This document shows, piece by piece, positions 27,799 to 37,837 of a stretch of 64,000 nucleotides of DNA. Both the position numbers and the translations under genes were made by a program. How positions within the stretch are numbered: the stretch's first letter is position 1; each line of letters opens with the position of its first letter. Origin of the DNA: Sipunculus nudus (taxonomy: Eukaryota; Annelida; Sipuncula; Golfingiida; Sipunculidae); NCBI GenBank assembly GCA_026874595.1, contig CM049316.1:680001-744000 (forward strand), read 5' to 3'. The notes under the pieces are model-generated. The model saw only the letters and a list, made by a program, of their open reading frames with translations, did no database searches and was not told the origin of the DNA.

Positions 27799-27804
27799 TT
27801 TATT
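27799..27804 (-). terminator. Poly(A) signal of 1083-aa coiled-coil gene
   Basis: TTTATT on plus (AATAAA on minus), 28 nt past the stop at 27832. Confidence 0.65.
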
Positions 27805-27831
27805 TAAACATGTGTGTTCTTTGCTGATGTC

Positions 27832-30800
27832 TCAGATTTGCACAGACGACCTGTCTATTATGCCGGAACGGACACCTGCTTCCGTGAAGGGGTCCATATG
27901 CACATCTTTTCTTTCACTGCTTTCTCCGTTTCGCATTTCTCGTTTACACGGTACGCCAGCACTCTCCTTTTCCGCAGCCACTTCTAAATGATTCGAAAAC
28001 TGGCGCAGCGTCATACCTGCGACAGACAGTTGGAATGCCGCGTGCACCACTGCGAATTGCGTTTCGTCCAGCGCGTTCACGGTGCGCCCTCTTTCTGCGG
28101 CGGGGTCACCGTCTAACGGTAACGGGTCAACGTCAAATTCCGGCGTCACGTTCGGAAACACCATTTCGAGGTATGGTTTGACGAGGGCTCTGTTGGTTTC
28201 CTTGCGTGGTATGTACCGCACGGCATTGTTTGTGTAGGTCGACACTTGGTTGAAATTGAGCATGTTCATGGTAACTGAAGCCCATTGTTCACGCTCCATG
28301 TCTGCGTACGCCTTCACGTCCGGGACAGCGGTGCTCAGCCGGTGGCCCAACACTTCTCCAAACACAGGGTCCATCTGGTTTGTGACGTCAACGACTGTCG
28401 GCCCCGCAGCGGACCGGCTTTTGGGCGGCCCGATGCCACCCGATTCTACGGGCCGGTTGGGCCCGTACACGTCTGACACTCCTCGCCACAGGCCGTGCGC
28501 GTCGTCAGCTATTTCCTCCTCAAGTTCCTCTGCTGTCCGCTGTTCCGTTTTACACGAATCGACGGCTCTTTTCACGTCCCGTTGAAGGTTTTTCAGGTGT
28601 TTCAAAAGTGCGCGACTCGGAGGAGCCCTTTCGCCGTCCCACATTGGTTCACCGGCCATTTCTTCTGTGGGTTCGAGGCGTTCCTCGATAAATTTCTCGT
28701 AAAGGTGAACGGCCTCACCCAAACGACGCTGCTCCTCTTGGTATTCGTTCAGTTGGGCGGTCAGCTGTACGTACCGTTGGGCATGTATGGCGGCTTGGTG
28801 TTTATGCAGATCCAACGCGTGCCCTGACTGTTCCACGAGATCGATCAGGTACTGCATGACCCTTTCGGCTTCCGCGTTCTTGCGTTCTGCCCTTCTCAGG
28901 GCTTCCTTTTCGGCCGACGGCTTACTGAACCAGGACAATGCTTCGGCCACACCCCTCTGCATGTCCAGCTCGGCCGCGGTTCTTTCCAATTCGCGCACGT
29001 TGTACCTGACGCCTGACGTGGCGTCGAGATCGCTGACTCCAGGGCGTGACAAACTGCCATCGTACAAGCGGCCGGAGGGCAGTCCGTCGCCAGCGTGATC
29101 CGTACTGCCACAGACACGCTGTGTGTTACGTTGAGGGGCACGGCTAAACTTCGGGCCCGCACCCGGAAATGTGGATGATGAAGACAGAGGTGCTCTCGCG
29201 TCGTCAAGCGTACCGCCTGCTGTGATCCGTTTCTGCAGATCACGCAGGTTAGCGTACATGCTACCCCAGTCACCCGCGACTCCGCTCACGATACACGGCA
29301 CCAGTTTTTTCAAAGCTCCGCGTGTGATAGCGCTATCGGATTCCGCGGCTGTGCCCAACAGTTTCATCATATCGTCTGTGGTTTTTTCTTTCGCTTTACA
29401 TGACATCAACTGCCTGTGAAGTTTAGCTGCGGCCAAAGTGGCAGAATTGACCTTTTCCTCCGCAGCGTTCAGTGCCCTGCGACAGACCTCTCTTTCGCTA
29501 GACGGGTCGTCATCCTGTTCGGCGGGTTTCTTAGGCATGCTCTTTTGCCCTAAAAGCACGCACGGTTTAGAGTTGAATATGTGCGAGTTTTCTGCTAGGC
29601 TTTGTAACAAACCACGTGCCCTGCTGTACATCAGAACTTGCCCACAGGCTGTGGCCATCGGGTCGCACCGGAAATGTTTGTGCGGGTATACCACCCCAAA
29701 CTTGGAGCCCGGTGGGAAAAATGATTGGTCCATCACAGACACCCCGAAGCCGGACTGGGGTCCCAGGTATACCAAAACACATTCTTCCGGTGAAAGGACG
29801 CGGACGTGCCCTTGGCTGCAGTCGCAGAGCTTCGTGGAGCAGGTACGCAAGGCTGACAAAAGAACGCTCTCTGAGGCGGAGGTCTCGGTTGAGCCACATT
29901 TCCATCCAGAGCACACGCAAGGGCTGAGGTTACCTGATCCTGGGGGTAAACGCACGTAAGGCACTGCGCCCAACGAGAGGGTCCATGTACAGTACATCTC
30001 GTAGTTTCCCTGGAGTTTTACACGCTGCACCACCCGTTGTACGAGTTCTGCAGAAAGCTCTCTGATGTGGTTCTCGAGATAACCTTGGAAATTTTTTACG
30101 GACACGCGAATTTGGGCTGCACACTTTGTGATATCGAGGGGATCGCCCACGGCCATATCAACATGGTGCGCCCATTCCTTCTTGAACTTACCGTAAAGCG
30201 CGGTGGTGACGTCAGAGGACAAAGACCGACACAGGGAAGATGCGACGTATTGAAAAACGAGCATATCTGTAGGCAGTGACAAGACGGCTCCTGTGCAAGC
30301 GGAGGACCCCCCGGTGAAAGTACGCAAGAGTTCCCTGCTGAGGTCCGTCGGATGAACCAACACAGGACGTGAACCGGCAGCAGACAAAGGCGCATTCGAC
30401 AGGCAAGACACCACGGCGTCCGTCACCTTTTCGGCCGGCGGAGGCCCGTACGCCGTGTCACCCACCGTCGTATCGCACGACGGTACAGCTATGCAACGCA
30501 CTGAACGGAGTGCACGGGCGCGTTTCAGTTCACGGTGCAGTAGGTTTCTCTGTCTTGCCAGTTCCACGTACGTGTCTTTCATCCTTTCCGCGTCCCGCCT
30601 CGTGCGGTCCAGTTGTTCGCACAGATTGTGAAATTCCCGACGTGTTTCGCGGTCCCGGACGGTTTGTATTGCCAGGACGTCTGCGGAAACGCGTTCTTTG
30701 TCCAGCAGTTCAAACCGTTCCTTTAACTCGTGGAGCATGTCGGGATGTCCCTCTGGCCAAGGTGTTGGCACGTCAAGGGATACCCGTTGGGAATCCATGT

Positions 30801-31083
30801 TGGGTACATCTGTGAAATGGGCGTACGCCTTTTCAGGGCCAAAGCCGCCTTCGTAGGGAAACGCTTTGGACCGGACCTGGTCGTAAACTCTTGCATCCTG
30901 CCGAAGTGGCGGGAAACTGTCCGGACGTGACGGGTCCTCGTGTCTGTGCACTTGCTCTTTCAGGCTCCTGTAAGACTGCCTGCACCCGTTCCTGGAGAAC
31001 GACGCTCGATCCGCCGGGTATGATCTGTGTTTCCGTCGTGATTCATACCTGAAACGCGGTGTCCACATGCGTGTAGTGTGCAT
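27832..31083 (-). CDS. Large coiled-coil viral protein, 1083 aa
   Basis: ATG at 31083. The N-terminal 90 residues are very basic and disordered. Residues about 110-200 form a charged coiled coil, followed by a globular cysteine-containing middle (about 230-480). Further coiled coils span about 530-590 and 740-860, before a folded C-terminal domain. No signal peptide or TM. Length, basic head and repeated coiled coils suit a tegument or portal-associated protein, but no family is recognised. It converges on the multi-EGF gene with overlapping-type poly(A) signals 60 nt apart. Confidence 0.8.
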   Translation of the reverse strand: MHTTRMWTPRFRYESRRKHRSYPADRASFSRNGCRQSYRSLKEQVHRHEDPSRPDSFPPLRQDARVYDQVRSKAFPYEGGFGPEKAYAHFTDVPNMDSQRVSLDVPTPWPEGHPDMLHELKERFELLDKERVSADVLAIQTVRDRETRREFHNLCEQLDRTRRDAERMKDTYVELARQRNLLHRELKRARALRSVRCIAVPSCDTTVGDTAYGPPPAEKVTDAVVSCLSNAPLSAAGSRPVLVHPTDLSRELLRTFTGGSSACTGAVLSLPTDMLVFQYVASSLCRSLSSDVTTALYGKFKKEWAHHVDMAVGDPLDITKCAAQIRVSVKNFQGYLENHIRELSAELVQRVVQRVKLQGNYEMYCTWTLSLGAVPYVRLPPGSGNLSPCVCSGWKCGSTETSASESVLLSALRTCSTKLCDCSQGHVRVLSPEECVLVYLGPQSGFGVSVMDQSFFPPGSKFGVVYPHKHFRCDPMATACGQVLMYSRARGLLQSLAENSHIFNSKPCVLLGQKSMPKKPAEQDDDPSSEREVCRRALNAAEEKVNSATLAAAKLHRQLMSCKAKEKTTDDMMKLLGTAAESDSAITRGALKKLVPCIVSGVAGDWGSMYANLRDLQKRITAGGTLDDARAPLSSSSTFPGAGPKFSRAPQRNTQRVCGSTDHAGDGLPSGRLYDGSLSRPGVSDLDATSGVRYNVRELERTAAELDMQRGVAEALSWFSKPSAEKEALRRAERKNAEAERVMQYLIDLVEQSGHALDLHKHQAAIHAQRYVQLTAQLNEYQEEQRRLGEAVHLYEKFIEERLEPTEEMAGEPMWDGERAPPSRALLKHLKNLQRDVKRAVDSCKTEQRTAEELEEEIADDAHGLWRGVSDVYGPNRPVESGGIGPPKSRSAAGPTVVDVTNQMDPVFGEVLGHRLSTAVPDVKAYADMEREQWASVTMNMLNFNQVSTYTNNAVRYIPRKETNRALVKPYLEMVFPNVTPEFDVDPLPLDGDPAAERGRTVNALDETQFAVVHAAFQLSVAGMTLRQFSNHLEVAAEKESAGVPCKREMRNGESSERKDVHMDPFTEAGVRSGIIDRSSVQI

Positions 31084-31119
31084 TTTGTTTTATCATGCCA
31101 TGGACCGTTTGATGACCGA

Positions 31120-31332
31120 TCAGTTGACGTAAGTCACAGTAACTGTGACATAAATCACCCCAATACCTGATTCAACCGCTAGGACCAGAAACACAAATAC
31201 ATACACCAAATAACGACCAATCTGACCCTTCGTCTGTTGCGCTCCTACACCCGATCGGATATAAGACGCCGGGCGTGAAAAGAGGGATGTGCATGATGTT
31301 ATACCATTATACATTATAAAACAAAGCACCAT
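31120..31332 (-). CDS. Possible small membrane protein, up to 70 aa
   Basis: ATG at 31332 (or a second ATG at 31314). The C-terminal half is a continuous hydrophobic run able to span the membrane. A CTATAAG box at about 31350 sits slightly too close to the first ATG, favouring the second. No homologue recognised, and the composition could arise by chance, so this is a weak call. Confidence 0.3.
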   Translation of the reverse strand: MVLCFIMYNGITSCTSLFSRPASYIRSGVGAQQTKGQIGRYLVYVFVFLVLAVESGIGVIYVTVTVTYVN

Positions 31333-31623
31333 CAGTATAGCTCAGGGGACTTATAGTCAGCTGAGCTGCAACCGACCCACACCTTAGCTACCACACACGT
31401 CATCCATACCATCATACATTGGAACGTCATTTGACAAGTGCACAGAACGAAGGCTGGCATAAATCACGTTCATTAATGCTGTCTAACATGAAACACGAAA
31501 CAATAAAAAAAAACAACACCATACACGATACATCACATTTATACCAAGTAACAACGTATAAACAAATCAAATTCATGCACGTTCATGTCAAATAAACCAA
31601 AATATATCTGTCCATATCACGTT
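31333..31623. other. Intergenic region, no gene seen
   Basis: AT-rich spacer with the CTATAAG box noted for the small membrane ORF and A-rich runs near 31505. Nothing else supported. Confidence 0.4.
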
Positions 31624-32418
31624 TCACTCGATCATCCGTAAGAACATACACATCTCTGAATTGTCTGTAGCGTATGCCAGTGAACGTGCTGTTTCCCTAT
31701 CGTAGGATTCGAGCGATATGTCAGCTCCGGCTTCTAATAACATATACTTCACCATGTCCACATTGCCACGCAGAACAGCTTCATGTAACGGTGTCAGGCC
31801 TCGTTTGCCTTCTTTACAGTTGGGATCCGCGTGCAGCGCGAATAAAAGATAGTTCAGCATGTCCCTGGCATCTGCTTCTGCTGCTATGTGCATGCAAGTG
31901 CGACCGTCCGCGTTCATAACACCCGTGATATTCCTGTAGAAATCCGGCTTGTCCATCATCACAAAGCCGGCCCAGCATGTCAGTGATTTCAAGCATTCCG
32001 AGCACTTGCGCTGGCAAGCCAAGTGCAGTGGGGTGTTCGCGTGTCTGTCCCTTTTCGTAACGTCCGCTCCGCGCATCACTAGATGCCGGATGAGTTGGTG
32101 CATGCAAAGTCTCACAGCCAGCTCGAGGTAGGTTTCTCCTTGTATGTTTACTATGTCGAGGACTCCTGGCCCGTCCATTCTGTCTAGTACCGATATCGCC
32201 CAGCCTTCCATCCCGGCTAATATGCAATTGTGCAGAAACGTCTCACCGGCACTGTCACGGGAGAGAAAGTGACACGGGGTGGACGATACGTCCTGTGGGG
32301 CACCAGAAACCGTGACTTCTTTGGCGGTGCTGTTCTCGCGTATGTCTTTGACGGTGCTGTTTTCGCTTATGTGAAGTCTACGCATCCCAGCCTCGACTGA
32401 CTCCGTCGAACAAAACAT
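31624..32418 (-). CDS. IkB-like ankyrin protein A, 264 aa
   Basis: First ATG 32418; the frame continues to a TTG at 32472, which I do not use. A TATA (TATAAATAGA on minus, 32491-32500) supports this start. Six ankyrin repeats follow the IkB/Cactus layout: a GETFLH first repeat, an interrupted third repeat ending CLKSLT with an insertion before ADGRTCMHIAAE, then RGLTPLHEAV and a short last repeat. The N-terminus lacks the DSGxxS phosphodegron. Cellular IkBs hold NF-kB/Rel in the cytoplasm; a degron-free copy would be a constitutive inhibitor (inference, as known for other viral ankyrin proteins). First of three tandem paralogues. Confidence 0.85.
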   Translation of the reverse strand: MFCSTESVEAGMRRLHISENSTVKDIRENSTAKEVTVSGAPQDVSSTPCHFLSRDSAGETFLHNCILAGMEGWAISVLDRMDGPGVLDIVNIQGETYLELAVRLCMHQLIRHLVMRGADVTKRDRHANTPLHLACQRKCSECLKSLTCWAGFVMMDKPDFYRNITGVMNADGRTCMHIAAEADARDMLNYLLFALHADPNCKEGKRGLTPLHEAVLRGNVDMVKYMLLEAGADISLESYDRETARSLAYATDNSEMCMFLRMIE

Positions 32419-32813
32419 GTCTCTGTCTCTAAACGTGTGAACAAACAGTGAACTGCAACAGTATGTTATCAAATACTACCAGAACAGTCATCTATTTATA
32501 CGCTAAAACGACATATATTTTTAACCCGTGGAATATCCGAAAGTCACATTTGTGAGGTAATCTCTAATTTTGGCAACGTCGGATTTCCCCACAAATCACA
32601 GTATGATAATGCGTCATCCGACATGTGGGATTTTTGTTCACGGTCACACACAGCCACGTCATTGGTAGTGTTTGTTTAGGGTTGAACAACGGTGTATCCG
32701 GAAAGCGAAGCCCCCCCCCCCCCCCCCTCCCCCAGTTCATCAGCCAGTGCTGTCATTGCGGGATAATTAGTAGGCACAGTATACAATCATAGTGTATGCA
32801 CTTTCGTATTAAG
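32419..32813. promoter_or_regulatory. Spacer with TATA and C-run
   Basis: Contains the TATA for the upstream ankyrin gene (32491-32500) and a poly-C tract (about 32710-32735). No ORF supported. Confidence 0.45.
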
Positions 32814-33953
32814 CTATCCACTCTCGGTCATGCTGTCGTCTTCGCTGTCGCAATTGTCCGGGCGCACAGCACCCAACCCTACAAGAAACATAACACATTC
32901 CTCGTGCCCGTTCGACATTGCAGCTTCCAAGGGAGAACTCCTGTTCCACGCTCGCGCGTGTGCATTCGCCCAACATTCATTTACCAAATATCGTACCATG
33001 TCTAATCTGCCGGACTCAGCTGCTTCGTACAGTGCAGTCTTTCCCGTCTTTCCATTTGGCGCATCGACATCCTCCAGCAGCGGTTTGAGGCAACCTAGCA
33101 GGTCCTTGTGCCCACCTTCCGCAGCCAAATGTACGCATGTCTGCCCGTCGTAATTCAAAATGTTCGGCCTTGGGGGGACTCTGTTAAACGGTCTGTAACG
33201 TAGATATTTTTTCACTTCTGCATGCGTCAGGTACAATGTCAGAGCCATAGCACACATCGTGTCACCTCTGGCTGAAGCCAAATGCAACGGTGTGTTCCCG
33301 TGCGCGTCTCTAGCCTCTGTGTCCGCACCGCGAGCCACCAACTGCCTAACCAGTGAATACATACCCTTCTTAACGGCCAGGTGCAAGCAGGTGTCGCCAT
33401 TCATATCGGTCTTGTTGATCCCTCGGCTGTGCGTTAGGTCGCGCAGTATCCCCGTGGCAGCACGTTCCCTGCCCCAATTCTTTATGCAACTGTGTAAAAG
33501 TGTTTCGTCCGTGCCCATCCCGACGTCTTCAAATATGTTGTTCACGAACCGCTTGGCGTTTTTCAGGAAAACAGGCAAAACGTGCAACCCAAGACCACGG
33601 CGTTTCGCCATGTGAAAGGCCAACTGCAGAGAGAAAGGGGACCCTTGAGTCCAAAAGGGAGCTCTCTTCTCGTCCAGCTCGGGGTCAAACCCTTCACAAA
33701 CCGACATATGAACCGAGGTACACGTCGGATTCGACACAAGTAATAGCCCGCCAGTTCCGTTGTCAATGCTCGTCAATGAGGTGTCCATTTCTGAAAGTGT
33801 TTCCCCTGTATTCATGTCATCGTCTATGACATTAACGCTTTCTGTTGAGTACGCAGACGTGTCTATGAAGTTATCACCCTGGGTAGAGTACTCAGACACT
33901 TCAGCGCACACTCTAGCAAGTTCAATGCTTTCAATTTGCCGCCTGCTGGCCAT
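32814..33953 (-). CDS. IkB-like ankyrin protein B, 379 aa
   Basis: An in-frame ATG occurs at 34010, but the TATA (GTATAAATG on minus, 34008-34016) overlaps it, so transcription must start downstream. The ATG at 33953 in an ACCATGG context is the likely start. The N-terminal 130 residues are acidic and Ser/Thr-rich. Ankyrin repeats start near residue 150 (ETLLHSCI) and include a complete DAHGNTPLHLASARGD repeat, the IkB-type insertion, YDGQTCVHLAAEGG and GKTALYEAAESG. No DSGxxS degron in the N-terminal region. Same role proposed as for its neighbours. Confidence 0.85.
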   Translation of the reverse strand: MASRRQIESIELARVCAEVSEYSTQGDNFIDTSAYSTESVNVIDDDMNTGETLSEMDTSLTSIDNGTGGLLLVSNPTCTSVHMSVCEGFDPELDEKRAPFWTQGSPFSLQLAFHMAKRRGLGLHVLPVFLKNAKRFVNNIFEDVGMGTDETLLHSCIKNWGRERAATGILRDLTHSRGINKTDMNGDTCLHLAVKKGMYSLVRQLVARGADTEARDAHGNTPLHLASARGDTMCAMALTLYLTHAEVKKYLRYRPFNRVPPRPNILNYDGQTCVHLAAEGGHKDLLGCLKPLLEDVDAPNGKTGKTALYEAAESGRLDMVRYLVNECWANAHARAWNRSSPLEAAMSNGHEECVMFLVGLGAVRPDNCDSEDDSMTESG

Positions 33954-34418
33954 GGTACGGCGATAAAGACGTTCATCCAAAATGTAGACGTTGGCACTGG
34001 TCGGGCACATTTATACACAATGCTTCCTAGTGACAACCAATAGAAAGTCTCTGATTGGGGGAAAATTCTCCTGACTCATACCCTCCTGACTTGTTTACGC
34101 AAGCATATGATTTACATGGGGAAAACCGACGATGACTCACTGATTGTGTGAATTCCAAAACGTAAACCGTGTACACATCCGGGAAAATCTACGTGTTAGC
34201 GGTTATGTTACCACGACGTCGTACCCACGTTCTGGCAGGTGTGCAGTATACAGCTAACGCTTGGAAATACCCTGTATGACGCTTATGTAAAAGTAAAAAC
34301 CCAATGACGTAAATGTTTAAATGCTCCACTACTAAAAACACTAATCAGGCGACGTATATTCTGTGTGCGGAGGAAACAGGATTACATCCTGACAGTTCGC
34401 TTAATAAACACATACGCC
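33954..34418. promoter_or_regulatory. Spacer with TATA of ankyrin B
   Basis: TATA at 34008-34016 (minus). The remainder shows no ORF or repeat that I can support. Confidence 0.4.
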
Positions 34419-35555
34419 TCAGCATTCATCTATATCGCTTTCCTCCGACGTTTCTTTGCCGCATTTCTTAATGTAATTCAAAAGGATTTCAGCTGTTTCC
34501 TGTTGGTTTTCCATCATAGCTGACTGTATGGGTGTCCAGCCGTCGGACGACTTAACGTGTACGTCTGCGCCGCATCTCTCGATCAGGCACCGAACCATGG
34601 TACTCAAACCGGCTGCGGCTGCTATGTGCAGTGCCGTTCTGCCACTGCGGGTTTCCCGTTGGTTTACGTCCGCTCCCAACTTGTTCACCAGGTGAACCGT
34701 CAGTTCCTCCACCCCGCAAGCTGCTGCGAGGTGCATAAATCCCAGACCTTCCTTGTTTACCGCGTCCATGTTTTGAGGTAACTTGGTGAACGGCACAAAG
34801 TATGGGATGTTCAACATCTCTTCCCCCAGGACTGCTGTCAGGCATTTTACGGTCGACAGGTCACCTCGTGCGCAGGCTATGTGGAGGGGCGTGTTACCAT
34901 CTGAGTCTCGTGCCTCTAAAACGGCACCGTGCATGACCAGTTGCCTTGCCAAGCATGCCTGTCCTTTCATGACAGCCAAATGGAGGCACGTTCGGCCTTT
35001 CTTGTTGGGAATGTTCAACACAGCATAGCATTCCTGTCCTTTCACATAGCAGCTCGGTCCTTTCAGCCCTGCCAGTATACGGGAAACCACATCATACCTA
35101 CCCTCTTCGATTAGCCTGTGCAGCGCAGTCCTCCCAGTTTCGTCTGTGCGACGCAACTGTTCCTGAGTGTATCTTTCTCCCGCGCCTGTGTTCTTAACAT
35201 CGGGTACCACGCCTGCGTCTGCTTCTGACAGCACGCAGTCATTCATACTACACGCCATGTCTTCCATGTCAGAATCGTCATCCATCTCTTCACTGAAACC
35301 TACGTCGTCGTCATCAACCGGAACACCGGCGTAGAACGCGGCAAGTGCTGCTGCTGCGCGTGGGTTTGCGCGTGCCATCTGGAGCGACTCATCCATAAGG
35401 CCACGGTGAATATGTCCTGGAAGTTCCTGCTGAAAACTCCATCCTACGGCTCCTAAATCATCGTCAGCGTCATCTTCTTCGTCGTCCATGTTATGTATAT
35501 TGTCTAACATCCGTTGAAAGCGCGGGTTTTCCCTGTTAAACCGCTCTCGTGACAT
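34419..35555 (-). CDS. IkB-like ankyrin protein C, 378 aa
   Basis: ATG at 35555. The N-terminal 140 residues are strongly acidic (runs of D/E). Six ankyrin repeats follow, with RTALHRLIEEG, GRTCLHLAVMKG, SDGNTPLHIACARGD, an IkB-type insertion, GFMHLAAACG and SGRTALHIAAAAG; the C-terminal tail is acidic, like the PEST region of IkB proteins. No DSGxxS motif. It is the most complete of the three and is presumably the ancestral or least divergent copy (inference). Confidence 0.87.
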   Translation of the reverse strand: MSRERFNRENPRFQRMLDNIHNMDDEEDDADDDLGAVGWSFQQELPGHIHRGLMDESLQMARANPRAAAALAAFYAGVPVDDDDVGFSEEMDDDSDMEDMACSMNDCVLSEADAGVVPDVKNTGAGERYTQEQLRRTDETGRTALHRLIEEGRYDVVSRILAGLKGPSCYVKGQECYAVLNIPNKKGRTCLHLAVMKGQACLARQLVMHGAVLEARDSDGNTPLHIACARGDLSTVKCLTAVLGEEMLNIPYFVPFTKLPQNMDAVNKEGLGFMHLAAACGVEELTVHLVNKLGADVNQRETRSGRTALHIAAAAGLSTMVRCLIERCGADVHVKSSDGWTPIQSAMMENQQETAEILLNYIKKCGKETSEESDIDEC

Positions 35556-35878
35556 TGCTGAAACACGCCTGTATTACAGTGTGACCGTGTCGATTGCACT
35601 GTGGGTTTTATTAGTATTCGTCGGCTGACGACATGTGGCCCGTCCGTTTTTCAGTGCAAAGTCTGGTCAAGACGGGGCGTAGCTGTACACGTGCAACACA
35701 AATACATGCGACATTGACTCCGCCCACGGCATGTGACGTCAAACGCCAGTCACCCGCTTGCTTATAAAGCTAGACTCATTTCGTTCAGTGCGGTCCAGAC
35801 AGGAGGAGGCGTCGTGATTGACGACACGCACAACCGCTCGGTTGTCTTTATATCATTATACAGCAAAGTCGGTGTGTC
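35556..35878. promoter_or_regulatory. Promoter region of the myristoylation-motif gene
   Basis: TATAAA at 35763-35768 (plus) lies about 110 nt before the ATG at 35879. An ORF starting at 35733 begins before the TATA and overlaps in another frame, so it is not called. Confidence 0.55.
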
Positions 35879-36346
35879 ATGGGTGCCATGTTCAGCAGGT
35901 CTCGGCATTACGTTACCCACGAAGACCCCGAAGATGTTAATGACGTCGTTCACAACGAAACTTCCCAAGTACAGTGGTACATCGGAGAAGGCGTACCAAC
36001 GCATGAGAATATAATCCCCAGCACACTGGACCGTGCTACGTGCAGGGAGGAACGTTCTACGCTTGAACAGGCGGAGAAGTCTGACACAAGCATGACAGAT
36101 GGTGGTGAAACGAGTACACGAGCACGCACACTCCGCCGTCGCGGGAGAGGACGTCGAAACCCATTGTCGGGCCACACGCCGGACCAGACCCAGAGTTCCT
36201 GGACACCACGTACAGCGGAAGTGATGGTTGGGAGGTTACAAAAAATGACGCAACTGTTGCATGAGATGAGGGAAGACCTAACACAGATGGACAGGATCTT
36301 GTCCGAAATGACACCGGGAAAGGTCGAGGTCTCCAAAAAAGAGTAA
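35879..36346 (+). CDS. Small protein with N-myristoylation motif, 155 aa
   Basis: ATG at 35879. It starts MGAMFSRSR: glycine at 2, serine at 6 and following basic residues form a canonical N-myristoylation and membrane-targeting signal. An acidic middle and a short Arg-rich patch (about residues 82-92, RRRGRGRR) follow. The C-terminal amphipathic helix (about 118-150) may form a coiled coil. The plan recalls small myristoylated tegument proteins that link capsids to membranes in other herpesviruses, though sequence homology is not evident. TATA at 35763; AATAAA at 36439-36444. Confidence 0.75.
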   Translation: MGAMFSRSRHYVTHEDPEDVNDVVHNETSQVQWYIGEGVPTHENIIPSTLDRATCREERSTLEQAEKSDTSMTDGGETSTRARTLRRRGRGRRNPLSGHTPDQTQSSWTPRTAEVMVGRLQKMTQLLHEMREDLTQMDRILSEMTPGKVEVSKKE

Positions 36347-36438
36347 CACAGGTCGGATATGCATGGTTCTCCGTTTCATTGTACCTGACAGTGTTTTGTT
36401 AGCGAAGTACTGCGTGATGAAGCATGTAATTAAACCAA

Positions 36439-36444
36439 AATAAA
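36439..36444 (+). terminator. Poly(A) signal of myristoylation-motif gene
   Basis: AATAAA about 95 nt past the stop. Confidence 0.6.
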
Positions 36445-36920
36445 CACAACTTTGATATTATTGAGTGTATTTTTCGTACTGATACCTGCCATACGTTTCC
36501 ATACATACATACATATAACCTTCATATGCACTGAACATACACCGGGAGCTCCCCCGCCTTTTGTTCCTGTTGCGATTCATCAGGTGCGTGATTCATGTTT
36601 GTGTGATTCATGTTTGTGTGTGTGTAAATGTGGCATGCGTAAAGAACGACAGACACCTGTTAAAGCAGGACAATATTTTTACTGCGTGCAAATCAAGCAT
36701 ACATACAAAACAATACACATGGCGCTGAGATGAAGCACAGTATTTGACGTGACGGAAAGGACAGTGTCCTTAAAAACCAATGTTAAGTCGCCTTCAGTCA
36801 TGTTTTAAGAAGAAATGTTCATTCGTTTAAATTTCTGTCGTTTATATTTAAAATCAAATTAGACCATGCTCTTTTTTCCAACAAAACATAAAGGCCGTCG
36901 ACTGGATATAAACTGTTTTT
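36445..36920. other. Intergenic, short direct repeats
   Basis: Contains a duplicated GATTCATGTTTGTGT (about 36592-36622). A plus-strand open frame at 36452 has no ATG before its last third, so it is not called. Nothing else seen. Confidence 0.4.
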
Positions 36921-36926
36921 TTTATT
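36921..36926 (-). terminator. Poly(A) signal for the zinc-finger transcript
   Basis: TTTATT on plus; lies just after the stop of the downstream part of the broken frame. Confidence 0.5.
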
Positions 36927-36928
36927 AT

Positions 36929-37711
36929 CTATATGTTTTCTCCACTGGAATGCTCGTTTTGGTGACGTCGTTTCCGTGACCTTGCGTTTTTACGTGTACG
37001 CGTTTTATGTTTTCTGTCGCCGTGAGTGTCTCTTGAGCGTTTTCTACGGGTGCCGTGTGCACTGGTTGATACGACAGGGATGGGGCGCGTGCATGTGTTG
37101 CCTGAGTAATGGGCGTCATCAGGCGTAGTGTTCTCTGTCGCGTATTCACTCGAGTATCTCGACGCGTATCCTGTCAGGTATCTCGTTGCGTGCAATAGAC
37201 GTAGCAGCACACGCCAGTGCGCGCAGTCTTTGAGTTAACGCGGGTCTTCCGGTTTAAAACCACGCCTCTCTCCTGTCCAGGACACGAAGTACAGACACTC
37301 ACCTTCTAAAAGCTGACAGGAACGTGTAAGCTGCAACCCCTTTGTTCTCACGAGCAGCGGGAGGTTGCTCATGTACGAACATCCCAACATTCTGCATATG
37401 CTTTGCATATACGGCATCATGTAGCATATATACGTGTCCTTGTGCAGCAGGCAGGAACGTCCTGCGTGGAATCTGTCCTCGTGTTCTTTGCGATGCCAGA
37501 TGTCGCCGAAATTCCTTCTGCACACAGAACAGGCGGAGATCGGGTTAGCGAACCAAGGCAGATGAGATACAACAACATGCGAGCGGAGGCATGATACCGA
37601 AACCCCGCAGATGCAGCAAACCTCTAGCTCTGGAGCAGTACGTCCTCTTTCATTCTTCTCAAACATGCTTGTGTAGTCATCGGACAGCTCTAGTATATCA
37701 TCCATTTTCAT
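36929..37711 (-). pseudogene. C2H2 zinc-finger gene interrupted by an in-frame stop
   Basis: ATG at 37711 (a second at 37705) below an AT-rich TATATAATATAT element (about 37805-37818). Two fingers are visible: C-x2-C-x9-H-x4-H (CCIC...), then a canonical C-x2-C-x12-H-x4-H (CSVC...HEDRFH). The frame ends at a TAA (37235-37237) after 158 codons. The same frame then continues open for another 102 codons to 36929, with a plausible helix just after the stop and a very basic, NLS-like tail. The only AATAAA (36921-36926, minus) comes after this second part. I read this as one gene broken by a nonsense change; a natural short product or stop readthrough are alternatives. Confidence 0.55.
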
Positions 37712-37837
37712 ATATGTATGCACGGATGAAGGCACACTGCACACGAAGTGATAACCTTGACAGTCTCACTCTGTATTGACGTCTGAGCTCACTCCAACCA
37801 CTACATATATTATATATGCACGTACGATACGCTTACG

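Noticed and set aside
36452-36733. Open frame with a hydrophobic start after the myristoylation-motif gene
   Set aside because: Starts at TTG; no ATG until its last third.
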